Assembly (NCBI GenBank): GCA_963822215.1
Contig: CAWGGX010000003.1
Span: forward strand, 62,001-126,000
Length of the DNA: 64,000 nt
Reading direction: 5' to 3'
Source of the DNA: Roseiarcus sp963822215
GTDB taxonomy: Bacteria; Pseudomonadota; Alphaproteobacteria; Rhizobiales; Beijerinckiaceae
Below the pieces are notes generated by a model, which worked only from the letters and a program-made list of their open reading frames with translations, was not told where the DNA came from and did no database searches. The translations under genes and the position numbers were made by a program. Shown here piece by piece: positions 1-8,569 of the stretch. The stretch's first letter is position 1. The number at the start of each line of letters is the position of its first letter.

Positions 1-826
1 CTTCGAACTCAACAAGGAGGGCCGCGGGGTCAACCGCAAGCGGGTGCGGCGGCTGATGCGCACGATGGGGATCGAGGCGCTGGTTCCGCGTCCCGGCACG
101 AGCAAAGCCGCGCCCGGGCACAAGATATACCCCTACCTGCTGCGGGGTCTGAAGATTGTCGAGCCGAACCACGTGTGGGCGGCCGACGTGACCTACATCC
201 CGATGGCGTGCGGCTTCCTCTATCTGGTGGCGATCATCGACTGGGCCAGCCGGGCGGTTCTGGCGTGGCGGCTGTCGAACACCAACGATGCGAGCTTCTG
301 CGCGGCGGCGCTGGAGGAGGCGCTGCTTCGGTTCGGAAAGCCGAGGATTTTCAATACCGACCAGGGCTCCACTTTCACCGCCGAGGCTTTTGTCGGCAAG
401 CTCGCGGCGGCCGGCGTCGCGATTTCGATGGACGGACGCGGCCGCTTCATGGACAACATCTTCATCGAACGGCTGTGGCGCTCGATTAAGTACGAGGAAG
501 TGCATCTGAAAGCTTACGTCGACGGCCGCGAGGCGCGGGCCGGCATTGGTTCGTGGATGACCTTTTACAATTCTCGCCGCCCCCACCAGGCGATGAACAA
601 CCAGACGCCGATGGCGGTGTGGCGCGCCGGCATCGACGAAATCGAGGCGGCGGCAAGGGCTGTGGATATGCCGCTTCGCTTGGACAACGCAAACGCGTTG
701 CCCACATACCCACAGCAGAGGCAGAAGCAGCAGGAAGCGGCTTGAAGCCTCTTTAAAAAAGGAAGAGCGGGAAGGATTACACCTTAATTCCCACGGCCCA
801 TGGTCCCGCGAATGGGGTCCACTTCA
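1..826 (+). mobile_element. IS3-family insertion sequence, right part
   Basis: The right part of an IS3-type element runs in from outside the window. The transposase frame ends at 745. About 80 bases further on, the sequence GGGGTCCACTTCA at 814-826 has the form of a right terminal inverted repeat ending in CA, as IS3 elements do. The left end and any target duplication lie outside the window. Family assignment comes from the transposase; the exact right end is an inference from the terminal motif. Confidence 0.7.
2..745 (+). CDS. IS3-family transposase OrfB, 5' end outside window
   Basis: This is a DDE-type integrase-fold transposase that cuts and joins the element's ends. The frame is open from base 2, so the start codon lies to the left. 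The visible N-terminus contains the conserved VNRKRVRRLMRTMGI segment of the IS3 OrfB linker. The catalytic triad is visible as Asp in AADVTYI, Asp in NTDQGS and Glu in IERLWRSIKYEEV. The YNSRRPHQAMNNQTP segment near the C-terminus is typical of the family. A shorter reading from the ATG at 44 would cut into the conserved region. No inactivating mutation is visible in the part present. In IS3 elements OrfB is normally expressed as an OrfAB frameshift fusion; OrfA would lie upstream. Confidence 0.9.
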   Translation, partial: FELNKEGRGVNRKRVRRLMRTMGIEALVPRPGTSKAAPGHKIYPYLLRGLKIVEPNHVWAADVTYIPMACGFLYLVAIIDWASRAVLAWRLSNTNDASFCAAALEEALLRFGKPRIFNTDQGSTFTAEAFVGKLAAAGVAISMDGRGRFMDNIFIERLWRSIKYEEVHLKAYVDGREARAGIGSWMTFYNSRRPHQAMNNQTPMAVWRAGIDEIEAAARAVDMPLRLDNANALPTYPQQRQKQQEAA

Positions 827-959
827 GTGGGGCCGTCGTACCGGTTACAGCCCATTACGGGGACGCGGCGGCGGTCTCGGCGTCCGGGGACGGGAGGCCT
901 GCTCCTTAAAAGCGCCAAGGTCCGGGAGATCGCGCACGAATTCGAACCCGAACTCATCG

Positions 960-1075
960 AGGAAATGGTTGGTGCCCGGGAAGGGCAGCAAAGGGACCAA
1001 TATGACGCGTTCGCCACGCCCTCCTGGAAGCGCCGCTATTTGCGCACTCCGGACGGCCGGTGTTGTACAGGTTTT
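960..1075. repeat. Dispersed intergenic repeat, copy A
   Basis: The stretch GGGCAGCAAAGGGACC, then ATATGACGCGTTCGC, then TATTTGCGCACTCCGGACGG matches, in the same order and spacing style, the copy at 19490-19700 (GGCAGCAAAGGGCCGG, ATATGACGCGTTCGC, AATTTGCGCACAGCGGACGG). The copies are degenerate, lie outside genes and carry no reading frame that is kept between copies. Confidence 0.6.
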
Positions 1076-1130
1076 TGGACGCCGGCGACACCGAGACTTT
1101 CCGCATGCGCAGCCGGCCGGCGTCCAAAAA
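1072..1130. repeat. 15-bp inverted repeat with 29-base spacer
   Basis: TTTTTGGACGCCGGC at 1072-1086 is exactly complementary to GCCGGCGTCCAAAAA at 1116-1130. The arms could form a long hairpin or be the terminal repeats of a tiny defective element. No flanking target duplication is visible and no adjacent gene would use it as a terminator. Confidence 0.7.
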
Positions 1131-1839
1131 GCGTCGAGGCACGAAGTCGCGGGAGGTAGGGCGCCGGCGGAGCAGCGAGTGCTATGAGGTGCTCGACTTA
1201 GGACGCTCGAAGAGTGGCGGCGTTGAAACACGTGGACCAGTTAAGCGTTGTGGCGCGATTTTTGCTATCTAGGGGATTTGATTTTGGAGGCGCGAGTGAT
1301 TTCAAATAGTTGGTCGTGGTAGTAATAGCGCATCCGACAACTGTTGCGCGAGTAGTCGGTTGATCGGCTTTCAGTGGCATAGTGTGAATCAATTTCTTGT
1401 GAGCAGAAATACCGACGGCACATTCAAGCAAATTGGTTTTCCGCGCTTGGTCAAGCCAATTTTTGTCATTGCGGGTAGGCCGGGTCGATGTGGTTCGCCA
1501 TGTGAGAGGCTGTTGGCGGCAGATGATCCTGCTGTTCTTGATCGTGCGTCGCATGCCGACAATACGCGAGTTGATCGTGGCGACCCCGCTATCGCTGTCC
1601 TCTCCATCGGCTACCGGCCTCTCGGCTCACGCCCCCGCGCAGCGGGCTGGAGCGCAGCGACTTCGTGCCTCGACGTATTGCGGACGTAAAGGGTCGCGGC
1701 CTTGAACGCCTCAATTGGGGCGGGAAGCGGGCGTCGGCCGGACGGCGGGAATGGGATGAATGGCGGACCTACAAGGGGGAGGCGGCTGGGCGCAGGCCCC
1801 GGCCTGAGCTGCCCTTCGATGTTGGAGCTTAAATGACCT

Positions 1840-3729
1840 TTATTCCTCGGGCAGCCCGGCCTTCCGCAGGCCGTCGAACACGGCCGGAAGGTTTGGCGTG
1901 TGCTCCTTCATCCACTTGATCGTGATGGCCGGATTGAGACGGCGCGCGTTGGCCAGGGCGGTTTTCGCCTCGTCCATCTTGCCTGAGTGCGCGTAAGCTG
2001 CGGCGAGGTTCGTATAGACAGGAAAGTCGAGAAAGCCCAAGTCGATCGCTTTGTGATACTCGGCGACGGCCGCGTCGAAATGGCCGAGGCTGATTTCCGC
2101 GTCGCCCACGATGAGATGAAAAATGCCGGCGGCCGGGTCGAGTGGGCTCAGCGTCAGCGCCCGCTCGGCGTCGGCCTTCGCGGCGCTAAAGCGGCCGAGC
2201 GAATTTTCCGCGGCGGCGCGAGGTATGTAAAGTAGGACATAATTCGGGTCGACGGCGAGTCCGGCATCGGTGACGCCGAGAGCTTCGCTGGAGCGGTTCG
2301 ATAGAGTGAGGTATTGTGCCTTTGCAAAGTAGGCCCGAACATTATCGGGGTCGAGCGCGATTGCGCGATTGGCTTGTCCCAGCACTTCGGCTTCATAGTC
2401 AGTCCCGGAAACGCCCCATCCGTTGAAATATTCGAGAAAGTTGTTCAGCGCGCTTCCGGCCCAGGCGTCTGCGTTCTCGGGGTCGATCTGCTGTGCACGC
2501 TCGAACAGGGGACGCGCCTGGCGGACAGCGCCGTGAACTTCATCGAAGGGCTTCTGCATCGAGCGCAAGAGCAAGTCCCAGCCGCGCATCGTCAAGTCGA
2601 TCGCGTCCGGATTGATTGAGGGGGCGCCCTTTTCGGCTTCGGCCCTGGTTAGGGCCCAGCCTAGACTGTAGGCCAACCGCGCCACGACCTGATCCTGTAG
2701 CTTGAACAGGTCGGATACGTCCTCCTCGAACCGATCGGCCCAGAGATGCGCTCCACTTTCCGCGTCGATGAGTTGCGCGTTGACGCGCACGCGGTTCTGG
2801 TCGCGCTGCACCGAACCTTCGAGGACATAGCGGATGCCAAGCTCCCTGCCGATCTCTTTGGCGTCGATGTACTTGCCCTTGTAGGTGAAGGCGGTGTTGC
2901 GCGCGATTACGAAGCTGTCCTTGATGCGGGAAAGCTCGGTGGTGAGGTTCTCGGTGACGCCGTCGGCGAAATAGTCCTGCGACGGATCGCCGGAGAGGTT
3001 GGCGAATGGCAACACGACGATCGAAAGATGCGCGGTCTGCGGAGGCTTCGTCAGACGTCCGCCGAGAAAGAACCAGCCGCCCGCGATCGCGAGAAGAGCG
3101 ACCGCGGCGAGGGTGGCGGCGAGAATGCCGGAAATCCTGCGGCGCGAGGCAAGCGTCTTCTTCGCATCAACCGGCGTCGGCGCCGCGAACTTCGTCTCGG
3201 CAGGTTGGCCGACTTCGATTGCGTAGGCGCGGACCGGTTCGGCGATGTTCTTGAGCTGGATTGCTCCAAGATCGGCGACCTTGAGGTCAAGCCGGGACTT
3301 AACCTGCCAGTAGGCCTGCTCCGAGAGGCAAATCGTGCCGGCCTTGGCGACACCCTCCAGGCGGGCGGCGATATTGACCCCGTCGCCCATGAGATCGCCG
3401 TCGCTCTCCTCGACGACGTCGCCGAGATGGATGCCGACGCGAAATTCGATCCGGCGCTCTGGGGGAACTCCGGCGTTGCGCTCGATGAGCCCGGTCTGCA
3501 CCTCGATTGCGCAGCGCACCGCGTCGACCACGCTGCGGAACTCGACGATCAAGCCGTCTCCGGTGCGCTTTACAATGCGCCCGCGATGCACGGCGATGGC
3601 CGGGTCGATCAGATCGCTGCGGAGACCCCGAAGACGGGCAAGGGTTCGGTCCTCGTCTATCCCGGCAAGCCGGCTGTAGCCGACGACATCTGCGACCAGG
3701 ATCGCCGCGATCTTTCGCGTTTCCACCAT
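1840..3729 (-). CDS. Class III adenylate/guanylate cyclase with TolB-like domain and TPR repeats
   Basis: The N-terminal cytoplasmic cyclase domain converts a nucleoside triphosphate to a cyclic nucleotide. The two metal-binding aspartates are visible in ILVADVVGYSRL and KRTGDGLIVEF, and the catalytic Asn/Arg pair in VNIAARLE. One membrane segment (about residues 201-223) follows. Then comes the segment SIVVLPFANLSGD...YVLEGSVQR...GAHLWADRF, which marks the TolB/CadC-like domain usual in rhizobial cyclases of this architecture. The last about 230 residues are TPR helices. The start is placed at 3729 rather than the ATG at 3756, because METRKIAAILVADVVGYS is the usual beginning and GAGGGG lies six bases upstream. 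That ribosome-binding site sits in a perfect hairpin. No neighbour forms an operon with it. Whether cAMP or cGMP is made cannot be read with certainty. Confidence 0.9.
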   Translation of the reverse strand: MVETRKIAAILVADVVGYSRLAGIDEDRTLARLRGLRSDLIDPAIAVHRGRIVKRTGDGLIVEFRSVVDAVRCAIEVQTGLIERNAGVPPERRIEFRVGIHLGDVVEESDGDLMGDGVNIAARLEGVAKAGTICLSEQAYWQVKSRLDLKVADLGAIQLKNIAEPVRAYAIEVGQPAETKFAAPTPVDAKKTLASRRRISGILAATLAAVALLAIAGGWFFLGGRLTKPPQTAHLSIVVLPFANLSGDPSQDYFADGVTENLTTELSRIKDSFVIARNTAFTYKGKYIDAKEIGRELGIRYVLEGSVQRDQNRVRVNAQLIDAESGAHLWADRFEEDVSDLFKLQDQVVARLAYSLGWALTRAEAEKGAPSINPDAIDLTMRGWDLLLRSMQKPFDEVHGAVRQARPLFERAQQIDPENADAWAGSALNNFLEYFNGWGVSGTDYEAEVLGQANRAIALDPDNVRAYFAKAQYLTLSNRSSEALGVTDAGLAVDPNYVLLYIPRAAAENSLGRFSAAKADAERALTLSPLDPAAGIFHLIVGDAEISLGHFDAAVAEYHKAIDLGFLDFPVYTNLAAAYAHSGKMDEAKTALANARRLNPAITIKWMKEHTPNLPAVFDGLRKAGLPEE

Positions 3730-3750
3730 GCAACGCCCCTCGGGCGTTGT
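3730..3750 (-). promoter_or_regulatory. Hairpin covering the cyclase ribosome-binding site
   Basis: On the mRNA strand CAACGCCC-GAG-GGGCGTTG forms a perfect 8-bp stem with a three-base loop that ends two bases before the start codon at 3729. The GAGGGG Shine-Dalgarno sequence lies in the loop and 3' arm, so pairing would hide it. This fits translational control (temperature or ligand dependent), but such function is inferred only from position. Confidence 0.5.
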
Positions 3751-3869
3751 CAGCATAGCACAGCAACGCCCCAGTCTGCGCGATCCCGCTGCGAGGCCAG
3801 TCCAGCCCGTGCCTTGGCGCTTCGACGCCGTCGGCCTACAGCCGGTTTCGGGCGTTTACTGCGCATTCC

Positions 3870-3985
3870 GGGCGGACCGGCAAGGGCAGTTCAGGGTCGA
3901 GACTGCTCGTTCGCGTGGCCCTCGGTGGACGACAGCTATTTGCGCAAAGCAGGCAGCCCGGGTCTCGATGGTCAAGCGTTCTCGA
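3870..3985 (-). repeat. Dispersed repeat of second type, copy G1
   Basis: Read on the minus strand, this copy shares a 22-base identical block (3927-3948) with 26164-26185. Matching blocks GCGAACG, CAGTCTCGACCC and CTTGCCG follow in the same order. The copy overlaps the end of the broken gene at 3972-4343. Confidence 0.7.
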
Positions 3986-4343
3986 ACCTCCTCCCCGGCG
4001 CCGCGGAGCCGACCTCCGGCGGTCGCTTCATGATGACGTAACCGGCGGGCTCCAGGTGCTCGACAAGCCGCTTGGCGGCGATCTCGGCCGTGAGGAGCGG
4101 AAGCAAGTTCGGTTTACGCCCGAGTTGCCAGATCCGTGAACTGCGCGCCGCATGGCCGAGAGGAGTCCGCCCGGCGCTCGCATGACGCCAGCGCCAAGAG
4201 CACGTCGGGCAGGGCGGTGTGGGCGCCGAAGCGCTCGACCAGCCCGTCGAGCCGATAACGCCCAAAGCGACCGCATCTTTGCAATCGATCCGGACGACGG
4301 GCAGGGGCAAGTCGCCGAGCGAATACGAGCCGATGCGGCGCAT
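3972..4343 (-). pseudogene. Frameshifted small protein with CxxC zinc-ribbon-like start
   Basis: The frame begins MRRIGSYSLGDLPLPVVRID. It then continues in another frame as CGRFGRYRLDGLVERFGAHT and ...LPDVLLALASCERR, and finally returns to the first frame as LGRKPNLLPLLTAEIAAKRL...GYVIMKRP. The first shift sits exactly inside a Cys-x-x-Cys motif: one base is missing between TGC and TGC (near 4280). The second compensates near 4130. The intact ancestor looks like the short zinc-binding hypothetical proteins common in Hyphomicrobiales, whose function I do not know. Two frame changes in about 120 codons argue for a relic. No neighbouring operon is visible. Confidence 0.65.
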
Positions 4344-4680
4344 GATCCTTCCCTGAGTAGTCGACTATCTTGCTCGTCGTGCGCACAAAAGCACCATCGC
4401 GCTAGCCAGCATCCTCCGGTCATGGCAACCGCGAAAACTCGCCAGCGCTTCTCGGAAGCGTGATTGGCGCGATTCGCCGTACGAAAGACCTACGTGGAGC
4501 CTGATCGACAGGCTTGCTCGACGTTCCCCGCTTTTCGTCGAGAGCCGATCTACCTGGCTCTGGATCGCCGGGGCAAGGAAGGCTCATGCGAACGAATGAC
4601 ATTACAGAAGTGCCCCCTTCAATGTTCGATCGCTAATTTTTTCCAACCACGTCGCGCCTTCGCGCAGTGACAGGGATCAC
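4344..4680. other. Gene-free stretch
   Basis: I see no supported gene, RNA or repeat in these about 340 bases. The sequence around 4600-4650 is AT-richer but has no recognisable promoter. Confidence 0.5.
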
Positions 4681-4992
4681 ATGCCGGGGGAGAGACAGGA
4701 GCGTCGCCGCAAGACAATCTCGGAGCCTGAAATCGTTCACCGCGAGGCCATGCCGGTCATTCTGACGACGCCGGAGGAGGTCCAGCTAAGGCTGATGGGG
4801 GACCCGGCGGAGGCGCTCGAATTGAAGAGGCCGTTGCCGGACAGCGCCCTGCGGATCGTGGCGAGGGTGAGAGGTCGGACGGCGGTCTATCGGCGATGTG
4901 ACAAAGCTCACTGCGCTTTCGCGAGCGTTGTGCTAGTAGCTTGTCAGGTGATCGGAGTAATCGATTTAAGCCAGAGGATGGCCGGGTTCTAA
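4681..4992 (+). pseudogene. C-terminal fragment of an SRAP (YedK/HMCES-type) protein
   Basis: The segment VHREAMPVILTTPEEVQLRL, followed by DPAEALELKRPLPDSALRIV, matches the end of SOS-response-associated peptidase proteins. These cross-link to abasic sites in single-stranded DNA through an N-terminal Cys2. That catalytic N-terminus and most of the domain are absent, and the residues after about 4870 no longer resemble the family. What remains is about 60 family-like codons. It is therefore a relic; the open frame to 4992 is chance. Confidence 0.7.
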
Positions 4993-5067
4993 TAGTGCCT
5001 AAATTAACTGCACGTATTATCAAGTAAATCATCTTGCAACGGGCGTTCCCTACGGGGAGGCAAAGCA

Positions 5068-5259
5068 ATGCTAAACCTAATTGACCAATATCGCCGCTAT
5101 CCCACCGTCGATAACGCAAAGCTCCTCCGGGACTACTTTGCGCGCAACCCCTCTCGCGTGTGGGTGCTGCAAAGCGAGTTTTTGCTCGTACTCGCAGCGG
5201 CTGGAGTCCATAGGCCGAAAGTTGAGGCGAGAACCAACCGCGTTGGCTGTCCGACGTGA
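5068..5259 (+). CDS. Small hypothetical protein, 63 residues
   Basis: The start ATG is preceded by GGGGAGG eight bases upstream, a strong ribosome-binding site, and by an AT-rich stretch (4990-5040) suitable for a promoter. The product begins MLNLIDQYRRYPTVDNAKLL and has no signal peptide or membrane segment. I do not recognise a family. Its stop TGA overlaps the ATG of the next small frame as TGATG, suggesting translational coupling. It could instead be the front half of a longer gene split by a frameshift. Confidence 0.5.
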   Translation: MLNLIDQYRRYPTVDNAKLLRDYFARNPSRVWVLQSEFLLVLAAAGVHRPKVEARTNRVGCPT

Positions 5260-5453
5260 TGGACGGCGAGGAAGAAGTGGCTTTCGAGGATGTCCTACTT
5301 CGGGCCGATGGCCCTACCGAAAGTGTTCGGCACAAAAAGTCGTGGTCCGTAGACGACTTTCTGGTGAGCGATGTGCCCACCGCGGCAAAGCAAGCCCTTC
5401 AAGCTCACTTGGATGCAAAGAATAGCTCGCGCCCTAGTGCCTCCCGTCATTGA
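5259..5453 (+). CDS. Small acidic hypothetical protein, coupled to the preceding frame
   Basis: The frame begins at ATG 5259 (or GTG 5256), sharing one base with the stop of the upstream small gene, so it probably depends on translational re-initiation. The product of about 64 residues is acidic at first (MDGEEEVAFEDVLL) and ends with a helix-like, lysine-rich part. No family is recognised. A frameshifted continuation of the upstream gene is the main alternative. Confidence 0.4.
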   Translation: MDGEEEVAFEDVLLRADGPTESVRHKKSWSVDDFLVSDVPTAAKQALQAHLDAKNSSRPSASRH

Positions 5454-5509
5454 TTCTGAGTTTATTTTCTGATTCCGTGGCGCCAGCCTCAATGTCGGGA
5501 GATCGGAAT

Positions 5510-5674
5510 ATGTCGGAAGCTGGGGTCAAGAAGTACGTTATTCGGCTGAGCAATGACGAACGGTCGGCGCTGGAAGCGCTAATCAGCAAGGGCAAACACC
5601 CGGCCGCCACGATCGTGAGGGCCCGCATCGTGTTGAAGGCGGATGTTTCGGAAGCGGGCGAGGGTTGGAGCACT
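5510..5674 (+). pseudogene. N-terminal fragment of an IS630-type transposase
   Basis: The frame MSEAGVKKYVIRLSNDERSA...LISKGKHPAATIVRARIV is the helix-turn-helix start of IS630-family transposases. The similarity stops near 5674, before the rest of the DNA-binding region and the whole DDE domain. No terminal repeats are visible. It is an inactive remnant. A second, independent IS630 remnant lies at 21566. Confidence 0.75.
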
Positions 5675-5803
5675 GAGCCCAATTCCGCGCTAATCGTAAT
5701 AGAGGGCCCCTATCGCGAGAGGGCTAATTTCACACATAATAAATGGTCTAACGAAAGGCGAAACCAGGAGAATCCTGGAAACCTTCGTCCTCAACCTTAC
5801 GGA

Positions 5804-6022
5804 CTAACGCCGCCCAACCAGATCGTAATCGTCTGCCTGGCCGGAGAACGGCGCGGCGTCGCGATAGTCAATAGGATTGAGCCAAAGCCACTGGTGCCAG
5901 ACTCCAATGACCACACAGTTTTCACCATTGTGGCGGCACCGTACCATGTCGCCGTGCCGAAAGGCCCGGAACAAATCAGCGTACTTAACCGCTCCCCCCT
6001 CATGCCTAGCAGCAACCGTCAT
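5804..6022 (-). CDS. Small hypothetical protein, 72 residues
   Basis: ATG 6022 is preceded by GCGGGGAA at a good distance. The product is compact, with a run HGDMVRCRHNGENCVVIGVW that looks like a small beta-barrel or SH3-like fold, and tryptophans in WHQWLWLNP. There is no signal peptide. I do not recognise the family. A rho-independent terminator at 6144-6173 separates it from the membrane-protein gene upstream, so it probably has its own promoter. Confidence 0.5.
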   Translation of the reverse strand: MTVAARHEGGAVKYADLFRAFRHGDMVRCRHNGENCVVIGVWHQWLWLNPIDYRDAAPFSGQADDYDLVGRR

Positions 6023-6143
6023 GATCACTTCCCCGCTTTATCACGTGCCCCTTTTAGGACTTTAGTTAGAACGCGAACGCAGCTTACACTGGTACTCTGC
6101 CGACTCAACGTTCGCCCCGAGAAGGATCCCAGCAGAACCCCCC

Positions 6144-6173
6144 AAAAAAGAATCCCTTCGCCGGCGGCGAGGG
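6144..6173 (-). terminator. Rho-independent terminator after the membrane glycosyltransferase-like gene
   Basis: On the minus strand CCCTCGCC-GCC-GGCGAAGGG forms an 8-bp stem with one bulged A, followed by ATTC and six T. It lies 120 bases after the stop at 6292. This also argues against translating the 80-codon frame that spans it. Confidence 0.65.
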
Positions 6174-6291
6174 CGACCTTTAGCGCCCGACAGAGTCTCG
6201 TCCCGCGACCGTATGATCCACACGCAATGAGTGCGGCGATGCCCATATCCGATATGAGTACGGTCATCTCCGTGGTGGCAGGCCGCAGCAG

Positions 6292-8256
6292 TCACTTTGG
6301 AGCGAGCCGGTAGGCCGTGTAACCGCCAAAATCGCGCTGCTCAGTGATCGAATAGGCGGCGAGGAAGAGCGCCGGCCAGGGGGTCGTCTGCGTGCGGTCG
6401 ACCAGGATCCAACCGGGCCGGTGCAGGTGCTGCGCTCCGTTGCGGATGAAGGTCTCGACCTCGTCGTGCGGGAGAAGCGCGAACGCGCCGACGTCGTTCA
6501 TTCCGGTCCAGACCGGGCCTGGAGCTCCGTAAGGCAGAACCATCGACGGAGACACCCACAAAGGCGATCCTTCCCCTCGTCCGAGCAGCCATTTCTGCGC
6601 GGCGGCCGCGTCCGCCGCTGGCGCAGGCGCCGGCGTTTTCGGGGGGTCCGAGAGGCTCTGGTCCAGAAGGACCGAAGATGCCGGGTCGACGAGGCGCACG
6701 TGATTGATGAAATGGCTCGGCCCAATGTTCCAGGCCTGGCCTCTCTGCGCCGCCGCATCCCAGGATTCGAAGCCGAACGTCGCCAGCAACGCCACGACGC
6801 CTGCCAGCGCGACCTGCACAAATCCGAAGGCGATGTCTTTCAAACCGATCGCCAGCGCCGCCGTAAGCGCCAGGACAATAAAAGGCAGGAGATTCAGAAC
6901 ATTGTTGTCGTGGCTGCGCCCCAGGTAATAGGAGCCCGCGGCGAAAAGGCTCACCAGGCAGACGAGGCCCAGGCGGACCCCGCGCGCGTCGGCCCGCAAC
7001 TGCGCGATGGCGACCGCCGCAGCCGCGGCGAGCGCGAGCGATACCGGACCCATCGGATTGACCGGGAGAATTCCGGGCGGATTGCGGACGTACGTCGTGA
7101 AGCCCTCGATTGAAGGCCATTGGCGATAGACGACCCAGAATAGAACCGCCAAAACGGCGAAGGCCGCCACTGTTGCAACGACCGCCATCAAAGCTCCGCG
7201 TAAAACTTCGATCGCGACGCCTTTCACGTTCGTCGCGCCGATGTTTTGAGCCCGCCTCAGCGCGAGGTAGGGCCACCAGACGACCGTGGCGTAAAACGCT
7301 GCCTCTGGTGACCATACCAGTCCCAGAAGCCACAGGGCGTGCCCCGCAGCGTCCGGTCGGAAACCGCGTTCCTCGGCCGCGATGATGAAAAACAGTAGGG
7401 CGGCGAGCGGGAAAAACCGCAACCCGTCGACGGATGGGGTGGCGATCGGTCCCTTGAAGTCCGGCGGATAGCCAGTCCACATCAGAATGGCGCAGCCCAT
7501 CGCGGCAAGAGCGACCAGCGCCAGACCCATCGGCAGTCTGCGGGTCAGCAGCACGACGCAACCGGCCATCGTCACGAGGTAGAACAGATTGGTCACAGCT
7601 GCGGCAACGTAGGTCCCCGTCCAGCACTCTTGGCCGCAAAGGGCTGCCACAAGCAGCGTGGGGCCCATTCCATATTGCACAGGGTAGTCCTGGAATGGGA
7701 TCGCCCCGCCCAAAAGGGCCTGCGACGAGCCGACGTAGACGGACCAGTGGTGCCACACGGTTCCAAAGCCTTGCGGAGATCCCATGACGCCGGTGAGCGT
7801 GACCGCCGCGACCCCTAAAAGGAAGATTGCCAGGACCGATGGCAAATGAGGCGCGCCTTCAGTTCTGGGGAGCAGGCGCGGAAGCGCCGCGGCCAATATA
7901 CCCGCGACCAGGAAGATCGCGGCCCTTGCCGCATCCAGCCGCAGGCTTAGGTCCCACCAGGTCACCCCGGCGACAAGGGGGAGGGCCAGAAGTCCGCCGA
8001 CGGCATATCCCGCTCCCGAAAGGACGAGCGGCGATGCGAACGCAATTGAAAGGACCAGCGGACTTGTGATTCCGGGCCCCGGGCGCACTGCAAGCAGCGC
8101 GAGTCCGCCGAGAGCCAGCGCGACCCCGTAAACTCGGTCGATCGTCAATGCCGAAAGGTATTTGTGGGTCCGGAACTGCAGGGCGAAAGGCAGAATGCAG
8201 ATGGCAAGCAATAGCACAGCGTACACCGCCAAAAGAGCGGCCTTTTGCTCGATCAC
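6292..8256 (-). CDS. Polytopic membrane protein, GT-C glycosyltransferase-like
   Basis: The product of about 655 residues has a dozen or more hydrophobic segments and a soluble C-terminal region of about 150 residues. That is the layout of lipid-linked-sugar GT-C transferases and related envelope proteins. I cannot identify a specific family. The GTG at 8256 is preferred as start because AAAGGA lies seven bases upstream and the product then begins VIEQKAALLAVYAVLLLA, at the first membrane helix. The frame is open further upstream to 8421 but without a good ribosome-binding site. It lies on the same strand downstream of a methyltransferase and a GtrA protein, and opposite a transketolase/SDR-glycosyltransferase set. 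A role in building or moving an envelope saccharide is therefore likely. A terminator follows at 6144-6173. Confidence 0.7.
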   Translation of the reverse strand: MIEQKAALLAVYAVLLLAICILPFALQFRTHKYLSALTIDRVYGVALALGGLALLAVRPGPGITSPLVLSIAFASPLVLSGAGYAVGGLLALPLVAGVTWWDLSLRLDAARAAIFLVAGILAAALPRLLPRTEGAPHLPSVLAIFLLGVAAVTLTGVMGSPQGFGTVWHHWSVYVGSSQALLGGAIPFQDYPVQYGMGPTLLVAALCGQECWTGTYVAAAVTNLFYLVTMAGCVVLLTRRLPMGLALVALAAMGCAILMWTGYPPDFKGPIATPSVDGLRFFPLAALLFFIIAAEERGFRPDAAGHALWLLGLVWSPEAAFYATVVWWPYLALRRAQNIGATNVKGVAIEVLRGALMAVVATVAAFAVLAVLFWVVYRQWPSIEGFTTYVRNPPGILPVNPMGPVSLALAAAAAVAIAQLRADARGVRLGLVCLVSLFAAGSYYLGRSHDNNVLNLLPFIVLALTAALAIGLKDIAFGFVQVALAGVVALLATFGFESWDAAAQRGQAWNIGPSHFINHVRLVDPASSVLLDQSLSDPPKTPAPAPAADAAAAQKWLLGRGEGSPLWVSPSMVLPYGAPGPVWTGMNDVGAFALLPHDEVETFIRNGAQHLHRPGWILVDRTQTTPWPALFLAAYSITEQRDFGGYTAYRLAPK

Positions 8257-8403
8257 AGATGCGTCCTTTCTCCGATTGGCCGCCCTAGCCTCGGCTGACT
8301 GGGGGGGACGGCATCGTTTAACTAGGTCATCCGTCACGTCAACAAGGGCGGCTTCGCATAGTGGCGAGCCGGCCGGCCGATGATACGCCGATCTTAGATT
8401 TTG

Positions 8404-8424
8404 GTCGTGGTCAGCGACCACGAC
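8404..8424 (-). other. Perfect 9-bp hairpin between methyltransferase and membrane-protein genes
   Basis: GTCGTGGTC and GACCACGAC are exactly complementary with a three-base spacer. It lies in the 313-base gap between the stop at 8570 and the start at 8256. No T-run follows on the transcribed strand, so it may attenuate or stabilise the transcript rather than terminate it. The rest of the gap holds nothing I recognise. Confidence 0.4.
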
Positions 8425-8569
8425 TTTCCGGAAGCGTCATTTCCGCAATCAGCTCCAGACAATCCAGTCGCCCGGCGGGTTGTCTGCGAACATCGACTCG
8501 CGCTCCTCGTTCGCCAGCGGGGGAATCGCGTTGACCGCCTCGCCGAGATCATGGAAATCCGCGGCACAC

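Larger units (their letters stand above)
827..1839. other. Gene-free stretch with degenerate repeats
   Basis: About 1 kb between the IS3 right end and the cyclase gene shows no convincing coding sequence: short frames lack ribosome-binding sites and recognisable residues. It holds one copy of the dispersed intergenic repeat (about 960-1075), a 15-bp perfect inverted repeat (1072-1086 with 1116-1130) and an AT-richer patch around 1240-1440. I recognise nothing else in it. Confidence 0.6.

Noticed and set aside
2746..4041. Long plus-strand open frame opposite the cyclase gene
   Set aside because: It is antisense to a gene with clear catalytic motifs and has no family features; high GC keeps the opposite frame open.
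6025..6267. 80-codon minus-strand frame between the membrane-protein gene and the small gene at 5804
   Set aside because: It spans a good rho-independent terminator (6144-6173) and its only ribosome-binding-like GGAG touches the ATG.
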